Virus record (IMG/VR): IMGVR_UViG_3300032116_000692
Location: 1 to 35,338 of that record
From: a virus
DNA: 35,338 bases
Strand: one strand, 5' to 3'
The notes below the pieces were generated by a model. That model worked only from the letters and a program-made list of their open reading frames with translations, was not told the origin of the DNA and searched no databases. The first letter of the stretch is position 1; each line of letters begins with the position of its first letter. Made by a program: the position numbers and the translations under genes. Positions 25,925 through 35,338 of this stretch are shown here, in pieces.

Positions 25925-27559
25925 TTATTGGGCCCTTTGCCTCAATGCTCTTTGACCTACTCCTGAGGTGCCAGAGAACTGTGCAAGGTTAGTTGCTTTT
26001 AGTCTTTCCATAATTTGCTGTGATGCAGTATCTGCACCGAACTCAGCAGCAATGGCTTCCTTGGCTCCGAAGTTCTCACCATAGATCTCAGCAAGGTTTC
26101 CGTATTGCTGGATGTTCTGTGAAACTTGTGAATACTTCTGGCGTTGAGTTCCATAGGCAAGAGATCCTGCACCGTATTGCTGTGCAATATCTGCTTGTTC
26201 CTTAGTCAAACCTTCTAGCAATGCAGCGGCAGTATTGAGATTCTTACCGGTGATTGACTCAAGGATTGGCTGACCTCTCTCTGGGTCAGCAAAGTATGCT
26301 GTCAACATATCATCGTTGATTCCATAAAGGTCACGAAGTTGTCCACGAATTGTTGGATTAGTTGACTGCACAAAGTCTCTATATGCTTGGAATACATTTG
26401 ATACATCGACTGCTGTGTAGTTGTTCTTTAGGAACATCTGGAAGTCTTTGGTCTGATCGTAAAATCCCTTTGGTGCATTGTATGAAGTAAGCACCTTCTG
26501 GTATTCATCTTCCATTCCAACGATTGTCTTCTCATCTAATGATCGATAACCAGCAGCCAAACGAGCTTCGTTTACTTGACCAAATCTTTCATAGTATGGC
26601 TGGGTCTGGATTAACTGTAGATAGAAACCTTCTGAGGTTGTAGGGATTTCGTCAAACTTATTGCCCCTGCGGTCTACACCTTCACCACGGAAGATCTTGG
26701 CAATAACATCTCCAAACTCTGGAACACCCATTTGAGTGAATCGTTCTGTAATGATGTCATAAGCAGACTTGCGTTCTTTGGCTAACTGATCGAGACGAGC
26801 CTTATCTGCTGCTGCTTGCTGTGCTTTAAGTTGTGCTTCGAATCCTGCTGTTGCTTTAGCAATAGCAGCATCGATTGCTTTTTGGATATCTTCTGGTGTC
26901 ATTCCACCAGTTGAACTATCTGGTGATGGAGTATCGCTAAATGTTCCATCATCATAATAGGTACGAATTACACGATTTGCACCAGATCCAAGGATTTCAG
27001 TTCTAACAACTTTTTTACCTGTAGGGGTTCCAATTACTTCAGTAGTTCCATCATCATAAGTTACGGTTACTGTTCCATCAGCATTTGTAACTCGAGAAAC
27101 AATTTTCTTTCCGCCAGTACCGCCAGTACCTCCTGTACCGCCAGTACCGCCAGTACCACCATCTCCACCAGTACCACCATCGCCGCCTGTACCGCCTGTA
27201 CCACCAGTACCACCTGTGGGAGTTACGCCAGTTACATCTGTAATTTTGTCTGGAGCATTCTCAAACATTCGGAATGAACCGGGATCAAACACACCAGATG
27301 TACTTGCTACATTTGAAATAGGATTAGAGCCAGTACCAAGACCTGCACCAGTACCTGCTTGACTTGCACCATAAGGGTTTGTTGCTGTATCAGGTGCAGT
27401 AATCTTTACCTTTGTACCACTATAAAGAACTGTCTGACCAGCAGATGCACGAGCTGCAAGTGTTGGGTTATCTGCAAGAATTTGTGCAACAGTAGTACCG
27501 TTTGCCTTAGCAATACCAGAGAGGGTATCGCCTTTCTTAGCCGTGACTCTTTCTGCCAT
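25925..27559 (-). CDS. Internal virion protein with N-terminal LysM domain
   Basis: The product is 544 residues. Residues 4-52 form a LysM peptidoglycan-binding module (VTAKKGDTLSGIAKANGTTV). A Gly/Thr/Asp repeat (116-150) and KKIVSRVTNADGTVTVTYDD lead to a long helical C-terminal region of about 330 residues (for example KARLDQLAKERKSAYDIITE). It is one of four large consecutive genes upstream of the scaffold and resembles ejected internal proteins of podoviruses. LysM suggests contact with the host cell wall during DNA delivery. That function is inference. Confidence 0.68.
   Translation of the reverse strand: MAERVTAKKGDTLSGIAKANGTTVAQILADNPTLAARASAGQTVLYSGTKVKITAPDTATNPYGASQAGTGAGLGTGSNPISNVASTSGVFDPGSFRMFENAPDKITDVTGVTPTGGTGGTGGTGGDGGTGGDGGTGGTGGTGGTGGTGGKKIVSRVTNADGTVTVTYDDGTTEVIGTPTGKKVVRTEILGSGANRVIRTYYDDGTFSDTPSPDSSTGGMTPEDIQKAIDAAIAKATAGFEAQLKAQQAAADKARLDQLAKERKSAYDIITERFTQMGVPEFGDVIAKIFRGEGVDRRGNKFDEIPTTSEGFYLQLIQTQPYYERFGQVNEARLAAGYRSLDEKTIVGMEDEYQKVLTSYNAPKGFYDQTKDFQMFLKNNYTAVDVSNVFQAYRDFVQSTNPTIRGQLRDLYGINDDMLTAYFADPERGQPILESITGKNLNTAAALLEGLTKEQADIAQQYGAGSLAYGTQRQKYSQVSQNIQQYGNLAEIYGENFGAKEAIAAEFGADTASQQIMERLKATNLAQFSGTSGVGQRALRQRAQ
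27110..27214 (-). repeat. Tandem Gly-Gly-Thr coding repeat
   Basis: About twelve consecutive nine-base units encode GGT or GGD triplets (residues 116-150 of the LysM protein), seen on the + strand as recurring CCACCAGTA and CCGCCAGTA. It is collagen-like low-complexity DNA and likely a flexible hinge between the LysM domain and the rest. Copy number may be unstable. Confidence 0.75.
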
Positions 27560-27562
27560 GTC

Positions 27563-29209
27563 TTATAGTCCTAACATTTCTTTCAGTTGTAGTGTGATTG
27601 TGTCTGCCTTACCTCTAGCGTTAGATGTGTACTGCCAACGACTGTCTTTGTATAGGCCCTGCTCAAACATCCACAACGGAACGGTTTCGTAAGAAGTTGA
27701 ATTACCTTTAGCATCCGTAATTGCTTTGCCTTGCATAGCTTTACGGATGGTTGGATCTTCCAGATCGAGACCACCTTCTGGGATCTCAAGGATACGAACC
27801 ATTGCTTGGATGTAAGGACTTGCAATGGATAGTGGAGATTCTCCATTAAGGATTCGATCACGGAATGCTGGGAAAGCAGCGATGGCTTGCTGACGAAGGT
27901 TCTCATCAATCTGCTCATTGTTAGAGTCGCCAAGGAAAACATTCTTAGCAAGGTTGTTTGCTGCTTCATCTGTAATGCTCAAACCATACTGGCGGTACTT
28001 AGTCTGAACCATGAGTTTATTAGCATTGATTTGCTGTTGAACCTGTGGCTGTGATAAGTACTTGTCAGTACGGCGAAGTTGCTTAGTAAAGTCTCCAAGG
28101 TCTGATGACTTGGTTAGAAGGCTCTGGAAGAGTTGGTCATTGACCGTAAACTGAGAAGCTGCAATCTGGAAGTTAGTCCGATAGATCTCAATATAGTCGG
28201 CTGCTGCTTGATTGAAATCAAGACCTGCCCTCATTGCTCGGGCTACATCTGGCTTGACTGTATCAAGTTGGAACTTCTGAATAGACATCAAACGGATGTC
28301 ATATTGAATCTCTTCACGATCCTTGACCTTGGCAAGGAGTTGATCTCTAAATGCAGTCTGTTGATCTGATGTAAGAGTTACACCGTTAGCCAATGAGTAT
28401 CCACCGATAGTGGCATTGACTCTCTGGTTTACATCTTTGTACCAAGTGGTATTGCGAAGGAATCCTTCGACATTGGCTGTGGATTCATTAACCTTAGCAA
28501 AGTCAATAAGCTTGTTGTAAATCGTTGGATAGTTGGACTTGAAATACTCAAGAAGATACTTCGATCCATAGGTACCAAGTGTTGCTTCCTGCTTGGCAGT
28601 AAGACCTGCTCCCTCTTCTTCGGCTTTTGTAAGAACACCATTGGTGTACTTCTTGCCTTGGTATGTACCTGTAAAAGGAGTACCATTTTTAGTTAAAGGA
28701 TCTTTGTCGCTTCCTTTACCCTTGTAAACAATGTTACCGCTAGTGTTATTAACCTTCTTGTTACCACTTGAATCAACTGTAACATCTGGTGTTACGGTCT
28801 GATCTCCAGCAACATTAGTGGCTAATGGTTGACCACCAAATGGTCTACTACCCATTGAAACTCCACCATCGGCAGTAACAGGTGCAGGTTTTGGTTGAAG
28901 TTTTTCAATTTCAGCATCAACATCTGCGGTTGATTGGCCTTGATCGACTAAACGCTGCTTCTTCTCTTGAAGAGATTTAAGTTTGTCTGATGTCTTCTTG
29001 TCAGATTTAGCCTTTTCAGCATCAGACTTAATCTTCTTAATTTTGGATTCAATACCCGGAAGTGCAGCCTTAGCGGTATCGTAATTCTTCTTAGCAGCCT
29101 TATATGCAGTAGATCCAACCTTAGATGAATCCATCTTGGCTTTGGCTTCACCAAGCATTCTAGTGAAGTTATATCTCTGTTCTTCTAACTTAAATAGATC
29201 TTCAGCCAT
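27563..29209 (-). CDS. Large helical internal virion protein
   Basis: The product is 548 residues. It starts with a long coiled coil (about 5-105, e.g. EAKAKMDSSKVGSTAYKAAK), followed by a Gly/Thr/Asn-rich linker (TVTPDVTVDSSGNKKVNNTS) and a mostly helical C-terminal 340 residues (QQINANKLMVQTKYRQYGLS). No catalytic motif is visible. It belongs to the run of internal-virion-like genes and shares with its downstream neighbour a helical C-terminus following a low-complexity linker. The stop is three bases from the LysM gene start. Confidence 0.6.
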   Translation of the reverse strand: MAEDLFKLEEQRYNFTRMLGEAKAKMDSSKVGSTAYKAAKKNYDTAKAALPGIESKIKKIKSDAEKAKSDKKTSDKLKSLQEKKQRLVDQGQSTADVDAEIEKLQPKPAPVTADGGVSMGSRPFGGQPLATNVAGDQTVTPDVTVDSSGNKKVNNTSGNIVYKGKGSDKDPLTKNGTPFTGTYQGKKYTNGVLTKAEEEGAGLTAKQEATLGTYGSKYLLEYFKSNYPTIYNKLIDFAKVNESTANVEGFLRNTTWYKDVNQRVNATIGGYSLANGVTLTSDQQTAFRDQLLAKVKDREEIQYDIRLMSIQKFQLDTVKPDVARAMRAGLDFNQAAADYIEIYRTNFQIAASQFTVNDQLFQSLLTKSSDLGDFTKQLRRTDKYLSQPQVQQQINANKLMVQTKYRQYGLSITDEAANNLAKNVFLGDSNNEQIDENLRQQAIAAFPAFRDRILNGESPLSIASPYIQAMVRILEIPEGGLDLEDPTIRKAMQGKAITDAKGNSTSYETVPLWMFEQGLYKDSRWQYTSNARGKADTITLQLKEMLGL

Positions 29210-30039
29210 TAGAACTCACCTGCCAATCTTCCAATAACATCGCCATAGGAGTTGAGTCTCTTGTCAACTGCTTCTGCTTCTAAAGCAGGATTTTCCATAA
29301 CGGTTTCTTCGATAAGTTGCTGGGTTCCAGCAGCATTAAGACCACCAGTAGTGGTTGAACTGTAGACACCCGGGCTTACCATGGTCTGTGTTGTCACAGA
29401 TGGATTCTCTCTTTCGGCAGCGTTCAATGCTTTCACAAGCATCTTGCTTTCCTTCTCAGATGGATCTCTACCAAGGATTGCTCGTAATCCACTCTGTACG
29501 ATTCCTCGAGCTGCTATTGGATCAGAGATGTTGTAGGAGATATTCTTAGTTGGGCCTTGCTGACCACGACCAGCATCACCACTTGCAATCATCTTAAGCA
29601 TCTCTTGGTATGACATACCACCAGCAGAGTTTGCTTCTGCAAGAAGTTCACGAAACGCTTCAGTATCTTTCTGACCCCAATAGGCAGTCTGGAAATCAGA
29701 CTTGTTGAGGAAGCCACCTTGAACCATTAAAGATTTGATTTGGTTCTGATCGGCTGTAGTTAGGAAGTCAGTATTCTTGATAGCAATCGCTTCTTCGTTT
29801 GTTCCAGAGTAAAGGGCTGTAAAGAACTTACCTGTGACATCAGTCTTCTTACCTGTCTTTGGATCGACATAGGTAACGCCGGGTCTGAAAACATTTGTAC
29901 CCTTTGCAGGGAATGCAGAAGATCGTGCATACGGATTAGCTCCGACCGCAGGTGCTTGAATGACAGGAGCATTCTTATCTGGCACCGTTGGATTCGGATC
30001 AATCGAATCCGGGATACCGTCTTTGTCTATATCAGCCAT
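29209..30039 (-). CDS. Virion protein with N-terminal calcium-loop-like motif
   Basis: The product is 276 residues. It starts MADIDKDGIPDSIDPNPTVP, a DxDxDGxxDxxD loop of thrombospondin type 3 kind that often binds calcium. A Pro/Ala-rich linker follows, then FFTALYSGTNEEAIAIKNTD and helical segments to the C-terminus. It lies between the giant virion gene and a coiled-coil gene with one-base overlaps on both sides, consistent with co-translated structural components. The exact role is unknown. Confidence 0.62.
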   Translation of the reverse strand: MADIDKDGIPDSIDPNPTVPDKNAPVIQAPAVGANPYARSSAFPAKGTNVFRPGVTYVDPKTGKKTDVTGKFFTALYSGTNEEAIAIKNTDFLTTADQNQIKSLMVQGGFLNKSDFQTAYWGQKDTEAFRELLAEANSAGGMSYQEMLKMIASGDAGRGQQGPTKNISYNISDPIAARGIVQSGLRAILGRDPSEKESKMLVKALNAAERENPSVTTQTMVSPGVYSSTTTGGLNAAGTQQLIEETVMENPALEAEAVDKRLNSYGDVIGRLAGEF

Positions 30040-33000
30040 TAACTATTTCCTGTCTCGGTAGCAAATACACGCCAGTACATTACAGAGAACTCTGGGTGTT
30101 CAGCGATAACTTGATAAGCAGATTGGTTGAGCCATTCAGCCACATTGGCTACTGACTTTCCAGTAAGAGTCTTGAATCCTGCTTGTGCCACAGATTCCAA
30201 TGCTGCTTGACGATATAGCAAGAACTTAGCCAAGCCCTTACCTGATTCAGTCTCTGCAAACTTTGGATTATCTAGTGCAGCAGTTACTTCCTTGACGAGT
30301 GTCTCACGAGGAACACCAGCAGCTCTGAAGTCTGGTTGTCCACCAAACTCATCATCGAGTGCTGACTTCATCGTCAAGTAAACTTGATTAGCCATCTTAG
30401 GTTCTGCACCTTGCTGAATGGCTGTTGTCATATCTTGTTGAAGTTTAGCCTTACGAGCCGTGTAAACATATCGAGCCGCTTCCATCTGCATTTCGGCAGG
30501 TGATAGACGGAATCGCTGTCCACGCTGTTCTTGCCACTTTGCAAACTCTTGTGAGTATTGTCCACCGGGGAAGAAGAGGGCAAACGCATTTGGGAACTGG
30601 TTTGCATCATCACGGTTCGATGTATAGAACTGCCATGCTTCATCAGTAGGTGTAATACCACCACGAGTTCCAGATACCAATGAGAACAATGCGTTGTAGC
30701 CATACTTTTCTGCCCACTTAGCAACCGCTAGTTCGTAACTATCTGGGTTGTTAGCTCTCATCTGGATGAAGTCATTGAACATCAATGCCTGTACATGGAA
30801 CTCCCCTTCCTTGTCTTTAGCAAGGATCTGTGGAGAGATAGCTCCGGGAGAAAGGTTCTGGGTAATACCACGCCATAAGGCAAGGACTCGGTTGACTCGA
30901 CCAGCATCTTCAAGCAATCTAGCCTGAGATTGACCGTCAAGAGGGAAGTCTCCGTACTCACCAGTAGATGCAAGGTATGCCATCAATGGTCGAAGGGTAG
31001 AGACATTCTTTGCCTCATAGGAGTCCATACCAAGGCCGTAGAGGATACGAGAAGCCCATGCTGGGGTGAAGGTCTCAATGAGACCTACCTTGCCCTCTGG
31101 GGCCCCGAATGGGTAAATGATGTCTCGTAGTTGGTCTGCAATCCAGCCGTTCTGATCCTTGATGTATCGACCTAAGGAGAGCTGAATAGCAGGGCCTACA
31201 CCCGGCAATAACTCGTTAGAGAAAGCAAGGTTCAGAGATGGGATCGAGAGAGATACCGGCATACCCGGAACCTTCTCACCTGTGACTGTTCCAAGCATTG
31301 CACCAAGAATGTTGCCAGCAAGTGGCATAACAAATCTTGGATCTCCATAAGTTGGATCCTTATAGATAAATCCTTGTGATGGATCTGACCAGTTAGAGTT
31401 AGTCCACTCGTAGATAACACCAGTCTCTGGATGAGTCAAAAACTCAAAAGCATTAGCAGCCTTATAGGTACGAGCCTTACCTTGAAGACGGAATGTGTTA
31501 GCCACATCCTTAGTAATCAACTTGCTCCATACACCAATGGTGTTTGCCCATGCTTGAATAAACGGTGCAACCAAACGGAACTGAGCCGCATACTGCTTCT
31601 GGCGAGTTGCATCGTAATAAAGTTTACGAACCTGATCGGCAGCATAACGCTGACCGATAGCATCGATATCAGTCTTTGTAAGACCTCGATCATCAAGTGT
31701 CTTGACTGCCTCACGCATACGAACCAACGCTGGGTTAGTGGTACCAGATTTGATACCAAATACCTTGATGTCACGAAGTTCTCGTTCTGCAACCTTGAGA
31801 ATATCTTCTGCTTCTGCCTTAGATAACAAGTTGAAGTTATCTGCTACGCCGTTCCAATACTGTTGCTGGAACTCTGGGCCAAGTGCTGCTCTCTTTTCGA
31901 GTTGTGCAGATAGACGGAAGAATAGGTTTGCACCCTTATCCCATTGACCACGAAGAGAAGCAACTGCACGAATATCATCGGCAGGAAGTTTCAACTGACC
32001 AATAGCAGATGAGACATCTGTGGTCTGGCGGTAATCCTTGAGGATTCGACCAAGCCATACATCTTTAGCAGTTGTACCCTTTGGATCGAACTTCTGTACA
32101 TCACCCTTGATATCACGGATCTGCTTACCAGAGATGAAGTCACGAAGCTCTTGACGACCTGCTGCAAGGTTATCAATACCCTTATTGACGGTATCAAAGT
32201 ATGCAGCCATAGCCTTCTTGGCTACTGCTTCATCAGGTGAAAGTAACAATGCACGATTAGTCTCATCGACCTTAGCAATCTGTTCACGAAGTAGTCGACC
32301 TTGCTTTGTTTCAAACATGAAGTCGATAATGATTCGTGAGTAGTCACGAGATAGATCGAAACCTTGTGCTTGCTTCTTGATAATAAACTCTGGTGCTTCT
32401 GAGAACCAAGGCTTGAATACTCCACCCGGTTGAGTAAGTCCACCTTCAAGTCCACCTGCTGCTAGACGAGCAAGAGATGATTCACGGTACTGAAGGATTG
32501 CTCCAGCCCATGCACGATTGAATCCTTTTTCGGTGGAGTCAATGAATCGCATACCAGTACGAAGTGCTTGAGACAAGGACATAGTTCCTTGACCAACACC
32601 CATACCCATGCCACGAGTCATCATCGCCGCAAACTGATCTGCATCGGATAGGAGTGAACCCTTGAAAGATGCTGTGTCTACTTCTTTAGCAAGTTCATCA
32701 AAGCGAGTACCGAAGACATTCTTATCGAATCGAGAGAACTGACTTAGGAACTTCTTTGATCTTGTACCTGCTGGGTTACCAAGCATCATACCGATAAACT
32801 GCAATGGGTGGTTAAACAATGTTGATGATCCACCAAGGTATGCACGAACCTGCATATCACCGATGTTTCTTAGAACATAAGAGACACGATATACAAGAAC
32901 TGTCTGCTTGAAGAATGAATCGAAAAGATCTGTGCTTACTGCTCGGAACTGTTGGGCTGATGCATTCCTTGAGAGGAAGCGAGTCTTTCCAGATATCTGG

Positions 33001-35338
33001 CGGAAGGCATCGAGGTCAGGCCATTTAACAAAGTTAGCCAACTGAGAGTCGAGTAGTGGGTCAAGTGGGGAAAGTTTGAGTTTCTGTCCATCGATGATGT
33101 GTTCAACGGTTGAGGCTGTATTTCCATCAACTTGTGCCAAAAACCTTCTGTTAGCATCTTGTTCCTTCTTGAATACTCGTGCTGCATCATCAAGAAGTTT
33201 CAACTGCTCTTCGGTTAGATTCGGTGCCTTCTCTTTGACCAATGACTTGATCGTGTCGATGAAGATATTGAATCTTTCGGTGGATGTAGTCGCAGACATC
33301 ATTGCCTTGACTGAATCCTTTTGTAGACTTGGAGAAGCCTTTAGGAACGGCAATGTGTCATTCATCTGACGAACAAGTTCATCAACATCATCGAGATGGA
33401 TCAAATTCTTAGTAGGTGCAAATCGACCTAGAGGACTGTCCTTAACCTTGGCAAAACCTTTAGCGGTTACATCAAGGAAGAACTTCTCAAACAATGCATG
33501 GTGCAACTTGAGTGAGTTTGGAGAATAGATTCCAGACTTGAACTCTAATGCACGAGACTGAGAAGCAAGACCAAGACGAGTACCTGTTGAGATATCAAGA
33601 CCTGCTTCACGAGCAAGGATCTGTAGAACTTCCTTCTCAGATGTAGCAGCGGCAAGTCGCTTGGCTGTATCTACTGTGAGATCGCCATTGAATGCTCGCC
33701 AGACATCATAGAAGTCATCTGGGCCAAAGTGAACAGCAACCATCTTTGCAACATTCTGACCCAATGGGCCAAAGAATGCCTTGGCTGCTTGCTGATAATT
33801 GAGAAGTGATTTCTCACCAACAGACATCAAACCAAACTCTGCTTCAAGAGCTAGTCGTTCTGCACCTTTAGTCTCTGTGATCTTTTCAAGTAGAGCCTTT
33901 TGCTCCTTGATTCGATCTTCAATCATCTTGAGGTTATCAAGATAAGACTTGTTAGCCTTGGTATATTCTTCGTTAAGTAAAACCTTAACCTTCTCGACTT
34001 CAGAAATCTGTGTGTCGAGGTTAGCAATCTGTTGCTGAACAGTAAGTCGAGGTGTCGCTGCTGCTTCAGTAAGTCCTTGAACCTGCTGGGTGATACCCAT
34101 GCGAGTTGTATCAGCCTGTAGACCAAAGTCACGAACATCTGGAGATGCAATAGCATCAGCCTGAAGACGAGCAAAGTCTGTCAACTTAGCATCGAATGGA
34201 TCAACTGTTCGTGGGAAGTAAGCGAATCCGCCACCACCCATACCACGAGTTGCACCAACATTACTAAAACCTTGGATACCTGATCTTTCATAAGCCAGAT
34301 ATAACTGATCTGTAACACCTGCTCGTTGAGCTGCTGCTACTAGATCTCCGTGTGTTGCACCCGGTGTATCGATAACATCAAGAACATTTTGAAGTTTTGC
34401 TTCTTGGATACCTGCTGCTGTTCCAACATCAATTAGATTGGATCCAATTTCGTTACCAACTCGAGTAGCCTGTGGAGAATCTCCAGCCTTGATAAGACCA
34501 GACCACTTGATAAGTCGTGGCTTCTGCTTTGCAGCAACACGAACGACAACATCTGCACCATCACGAATACCTTGAGTTGCAGCTCTTGCACCCTTCTTGA
34601 GTGCTGCTTCTTCAACTGTGTGGATAAGTCCGGGAGCCAACTGCTCTTGACGAACAAGAGTTTCAGCAGACTGAGTGACTACATCAAAACCTTTATCGAG
34701 AACGCTTTGAACTTCTGCTGCACGACCAGCATTATTGAGTTCAAGACGGAATGCAATTAACTCTTCAGCCTTACGCTTATCTCCAACGAGTGCTTCAGAT
34801 CGAGAAGTCTCAGACTTGAGAGCAGAGAAAAGATCGTTACGCTTTCCAGCGAGGTCACCATAGGTAGCATCGAGTAGATCTGAATCCCACTTTGCTTGGT
34901 ATACAAGATCTCGATTACGAGATAACTCTGGAAGCAATGCTTGGTAATCATCTTGAAGTTTGATCAAGTCACCTTCGAGCATACGAAGATCACCAGATGC
35001 AGCCTTCTTACCTGCACGAACCTTTGCAAGTTCTGGCAATATCTCTTCTGCTTCACGAGCCACAGCCTTGATTGGAGCCTTCTTGGCTTCGGCTGCACGA
35101 GCTGCTGCCTTAGGGCCAATACGAAGTGTTACACCAAACTTACCTGCTTCTTTACCGATCTTGAGTAAACCAACACCGGGAACATAAGTCAATGGGTCAG
35201 CAGCAAGGTTAAGTACGAATCCAGATACTGCTTGGAAAGTTCTAGCAGCCTTAGTTTCTGGATCGTCAAAGAGTGCTTGAGTAAGTCCTGTGGAATAAGT
35301 CCAAGGAACTCCACCCTTCATCTTTGGGCCAGCAGCAA
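30039..35338 (-). CDS. Giant internal virion protein, 5' end beyond the window
   Basis: At least 1765 residues are encoded. The first Met in the window is at 35321, but codons upstream (AAGPK) stay open to the edge, so the N-terminus is missing. It includes a membrane-like segment (TFQAVSGFVLNLAADPLTYV), long coiled coils (about 430-500), and a C-terminal half with RVSYVLRNIGDMQVRAYLGG and LAGNILGAMLGTVTGEKVPG hydrophobic patches. Size, helix content and place before the other internal proteins resemble T7 gp16-type or polyvalent injected proteins. No transglycosylase motif was identified in the visible part. Confidence 0.65.
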   Translation of the reverse strand, partial: AAGPKMKGGVPWTYSTGLTQALFDDPETKAARTFQAVSGFVLNLAADPLTYVPGVGLLKIGKEAGKFGVTLRIGPKAAARAAEAKKAPIKAVAREAEEILPELAKVRAGKKAASGDLRMLEGDLIKLQDDYQALLPELSRNRDLVYQAKWDSDLLDATYGDLAGKRNDLFSALKSETSRSEALVGDKRKAEELIAFRLELNNAGRAAEVQSVLDKGFDVVTQSAETLVRQEQLAPGLIHTVEEAALKKGARAATQGIRDGADVVVRVAAKQKPRLIKWSGLIKAGDSPQATRVGNEIGSNLIDVGTAAGIQEAKLQNVLDVIDTPGATHGDLVAAAQRAGVTDQLYLAYERSGIQGFSNVGATRGMGGGGFAYFPRTVDPFDAKLTDFARLQADAIASPDVRDFGLQADTTRMGITQQVQGLTEAAATPRLTVQQQIANLDTQISEVEKVKVLLNEEYTKANKSYLDNLKMIEDRIKEQKALLEKITETKGAERLALEAEFGLMSVGEKSLLNYQQAAKAFFGPLGQNVAKMVAVHFGPDDFYDVWRAFNGDLTVDTAKRLAAATSEKEVLQILAREAGLDISTGTRLGLASQSRALEFKSGIYSPNSLKLHHALFEKFFLDVTAKGFAKVKDSPLGRFAPTKNLIHLDDVDELVRQMNDTLPFLKASPSLQKDSVKAMMSATTSTERFNIFIDTIKSLVKEKAPNLTEEQLKLLDDAARVFKKEQDANRRFLAQVDGNTASTVEHIIDGQKLKLSPLDPLLDSQLANFVKWPDLDAFRQISGKTRFLSRNASAQQFRAVSTDLFDSFFKQTVLVYRVSYVLRNIGDMQVRAYLGGSSTLFNHPLQFIGMMLGNPAGTRSKKFLSQFSRFDKNVFGTRFDELAKEVDTASFKGSLLSDADQFAAMMTRGMGMGVGQGTMSLSQALRTGMRFIDSTEKGFNRAWAGAILQYRESSLARLAAGGLEGGLTQPGGVFKPWFSEAPEFIIKKQAQGFDLSRDYSRIIIDFMFETKQGRLLREQIAKVDETNRALLLSPDEAVAKKAMAAYFDTVNKGIDNLAAGRQELRDFISGKQIRDIKGDVQKFDPKGTTAKDVWLGRILKDYRQTTDVSSAIGQLKLPADDIRAVASLRGQWDKGANLFFRLSAQLEKRAALGPEFQQQYWNGVADNFNLLSKAEAEDILKVAERELRDIKVFGIKSGTTNPALVRMREAVKTLDDRGLTKTDIDAIGQRYAADQVRKLYYDATRQKQYAAQFRLVAPFIQAWANTIGVWSKLITKDVANTFRLQGKARTYKAANAFEFLTHPETGVIYEWTNSNWSDPSQGFIYKDPTYGDPRFVMPLAGNILGAMLGTVTGEKVPGMPVSLSIPSLNLAFSNELLPGVGPAIQLSLGRYIKDQNGWIADQLRDIIYPFGAPEGKVGLIETFTPAWASRILYGLGMDSYEAKNVSTLRPLMAYLASTGEYGDFPLDGQSQARLLEDAGRVNRVLALWRGITQNLSPGAISPQILAKDKEGEFHVQALMFNDFIQMRANNPDSYELAVAKWAEKYGYNALFSLVSGTRGGITPTDEAWQFYTSNRDDANQFPNAFALFFPGGQYSQEFAKWQEQRGQRFRLSPAEMQMEAARYVYTARKAKLQQDMTTAIQQGAEPKMANQVYLTMKSALDDEFGGQPDFRAAGVPRETLVKEVTAALDNPKFAETESGKGLAKFLLYRQAALESVAQAGFKTLTGKSVANVAEWLNQSAYQVIAEHPEFSVMYWRVFATETGNS

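Overview
The window looks like a 35 kb piece of a tailed double-stranded DNA phage of an actinobacterium with moderate GC. A WhiB-like regulator (9996-10325) and an Rpf-type transglycosylase (4129-4539) belong to families essentially confined to Actinobacteria and their phages. Several virion proteins resemble families common in phages of aquatic bacteria, so a freshwater or marine actinobacterial host is my inference. The right edge cuts a very large virion gene. No terminase, portal, DNA polymerase or integrase is visible; the first two probably lie beyond the right edge. A major capsid protein of the N4-gp56 type, huge internal-virion-like proteins and no recognisable tail tube, sheath or tape measure suggest a podovirus-like particle.

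Layout. (1) 1-669 is non-coding but structured: three hairpins at the extreme left, a strong G-quadruplex motif and a dispersed 8-mer. (2) 670-4539 is a rightward operon of about fifteen very small genes coupled by overlapping stop/start codons, ending with a two-span membrane peptide, an Rpf-like muralytic enzyme and a UUCG hairpin terminator. Two textbook type II hammerhead ribozymes lie inside this operon, each starting at the stop codon of the preceding gene and followed by a shared leader that carries the next ribosome binding site. (3) 4609-13090, leftward, is the replication, modification and regulation module. In transcription order it holds a glycosyltransferase, a Cas4-like nuclease, a zinc-binding protein, WhiB, a DnaB-like helicase, a resolvase-like nuclease, a cytosine methyltransferase broken into three frames, a primase split into CHC2 and Toprim frames, an Nmad1/DUF1599 protein, a sigma-like factor, a PD-(D/E)XK-like protein and an FmdB zinc ribbon. 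(4) 13091-13336 is a structured gap with a strong leftward terminator. (5) 13337-14804, leftward, is a lysis-like group: membrane peptides, an M15-like peptidase and a SAM methyltransferase. (6) 14804-35338, leftward, is the virion module: a propeller-like tail protein, two tandem glycine-rich adhesins, fibre proteins, connector-like protein, a cluster of tiny lysine-rich proteins, a proteasome-like Ntn hydrolase, capsid, scaffold, and three or four internal virion proteins including a partial giant protein.

The most unusual content is the pair of covarying hammerhead ribozymes that would cut the rightward mRNA into independently led segments, the proteasome-like protease next to capsid and scaffold, the structured leader upstream of the scaffold gene with a tRNA T-arm-like element, and a cluster of same-direction frame breaks in the primase and methyltransferase genes. 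All functions are read from the sequence by eye; no database search was run.
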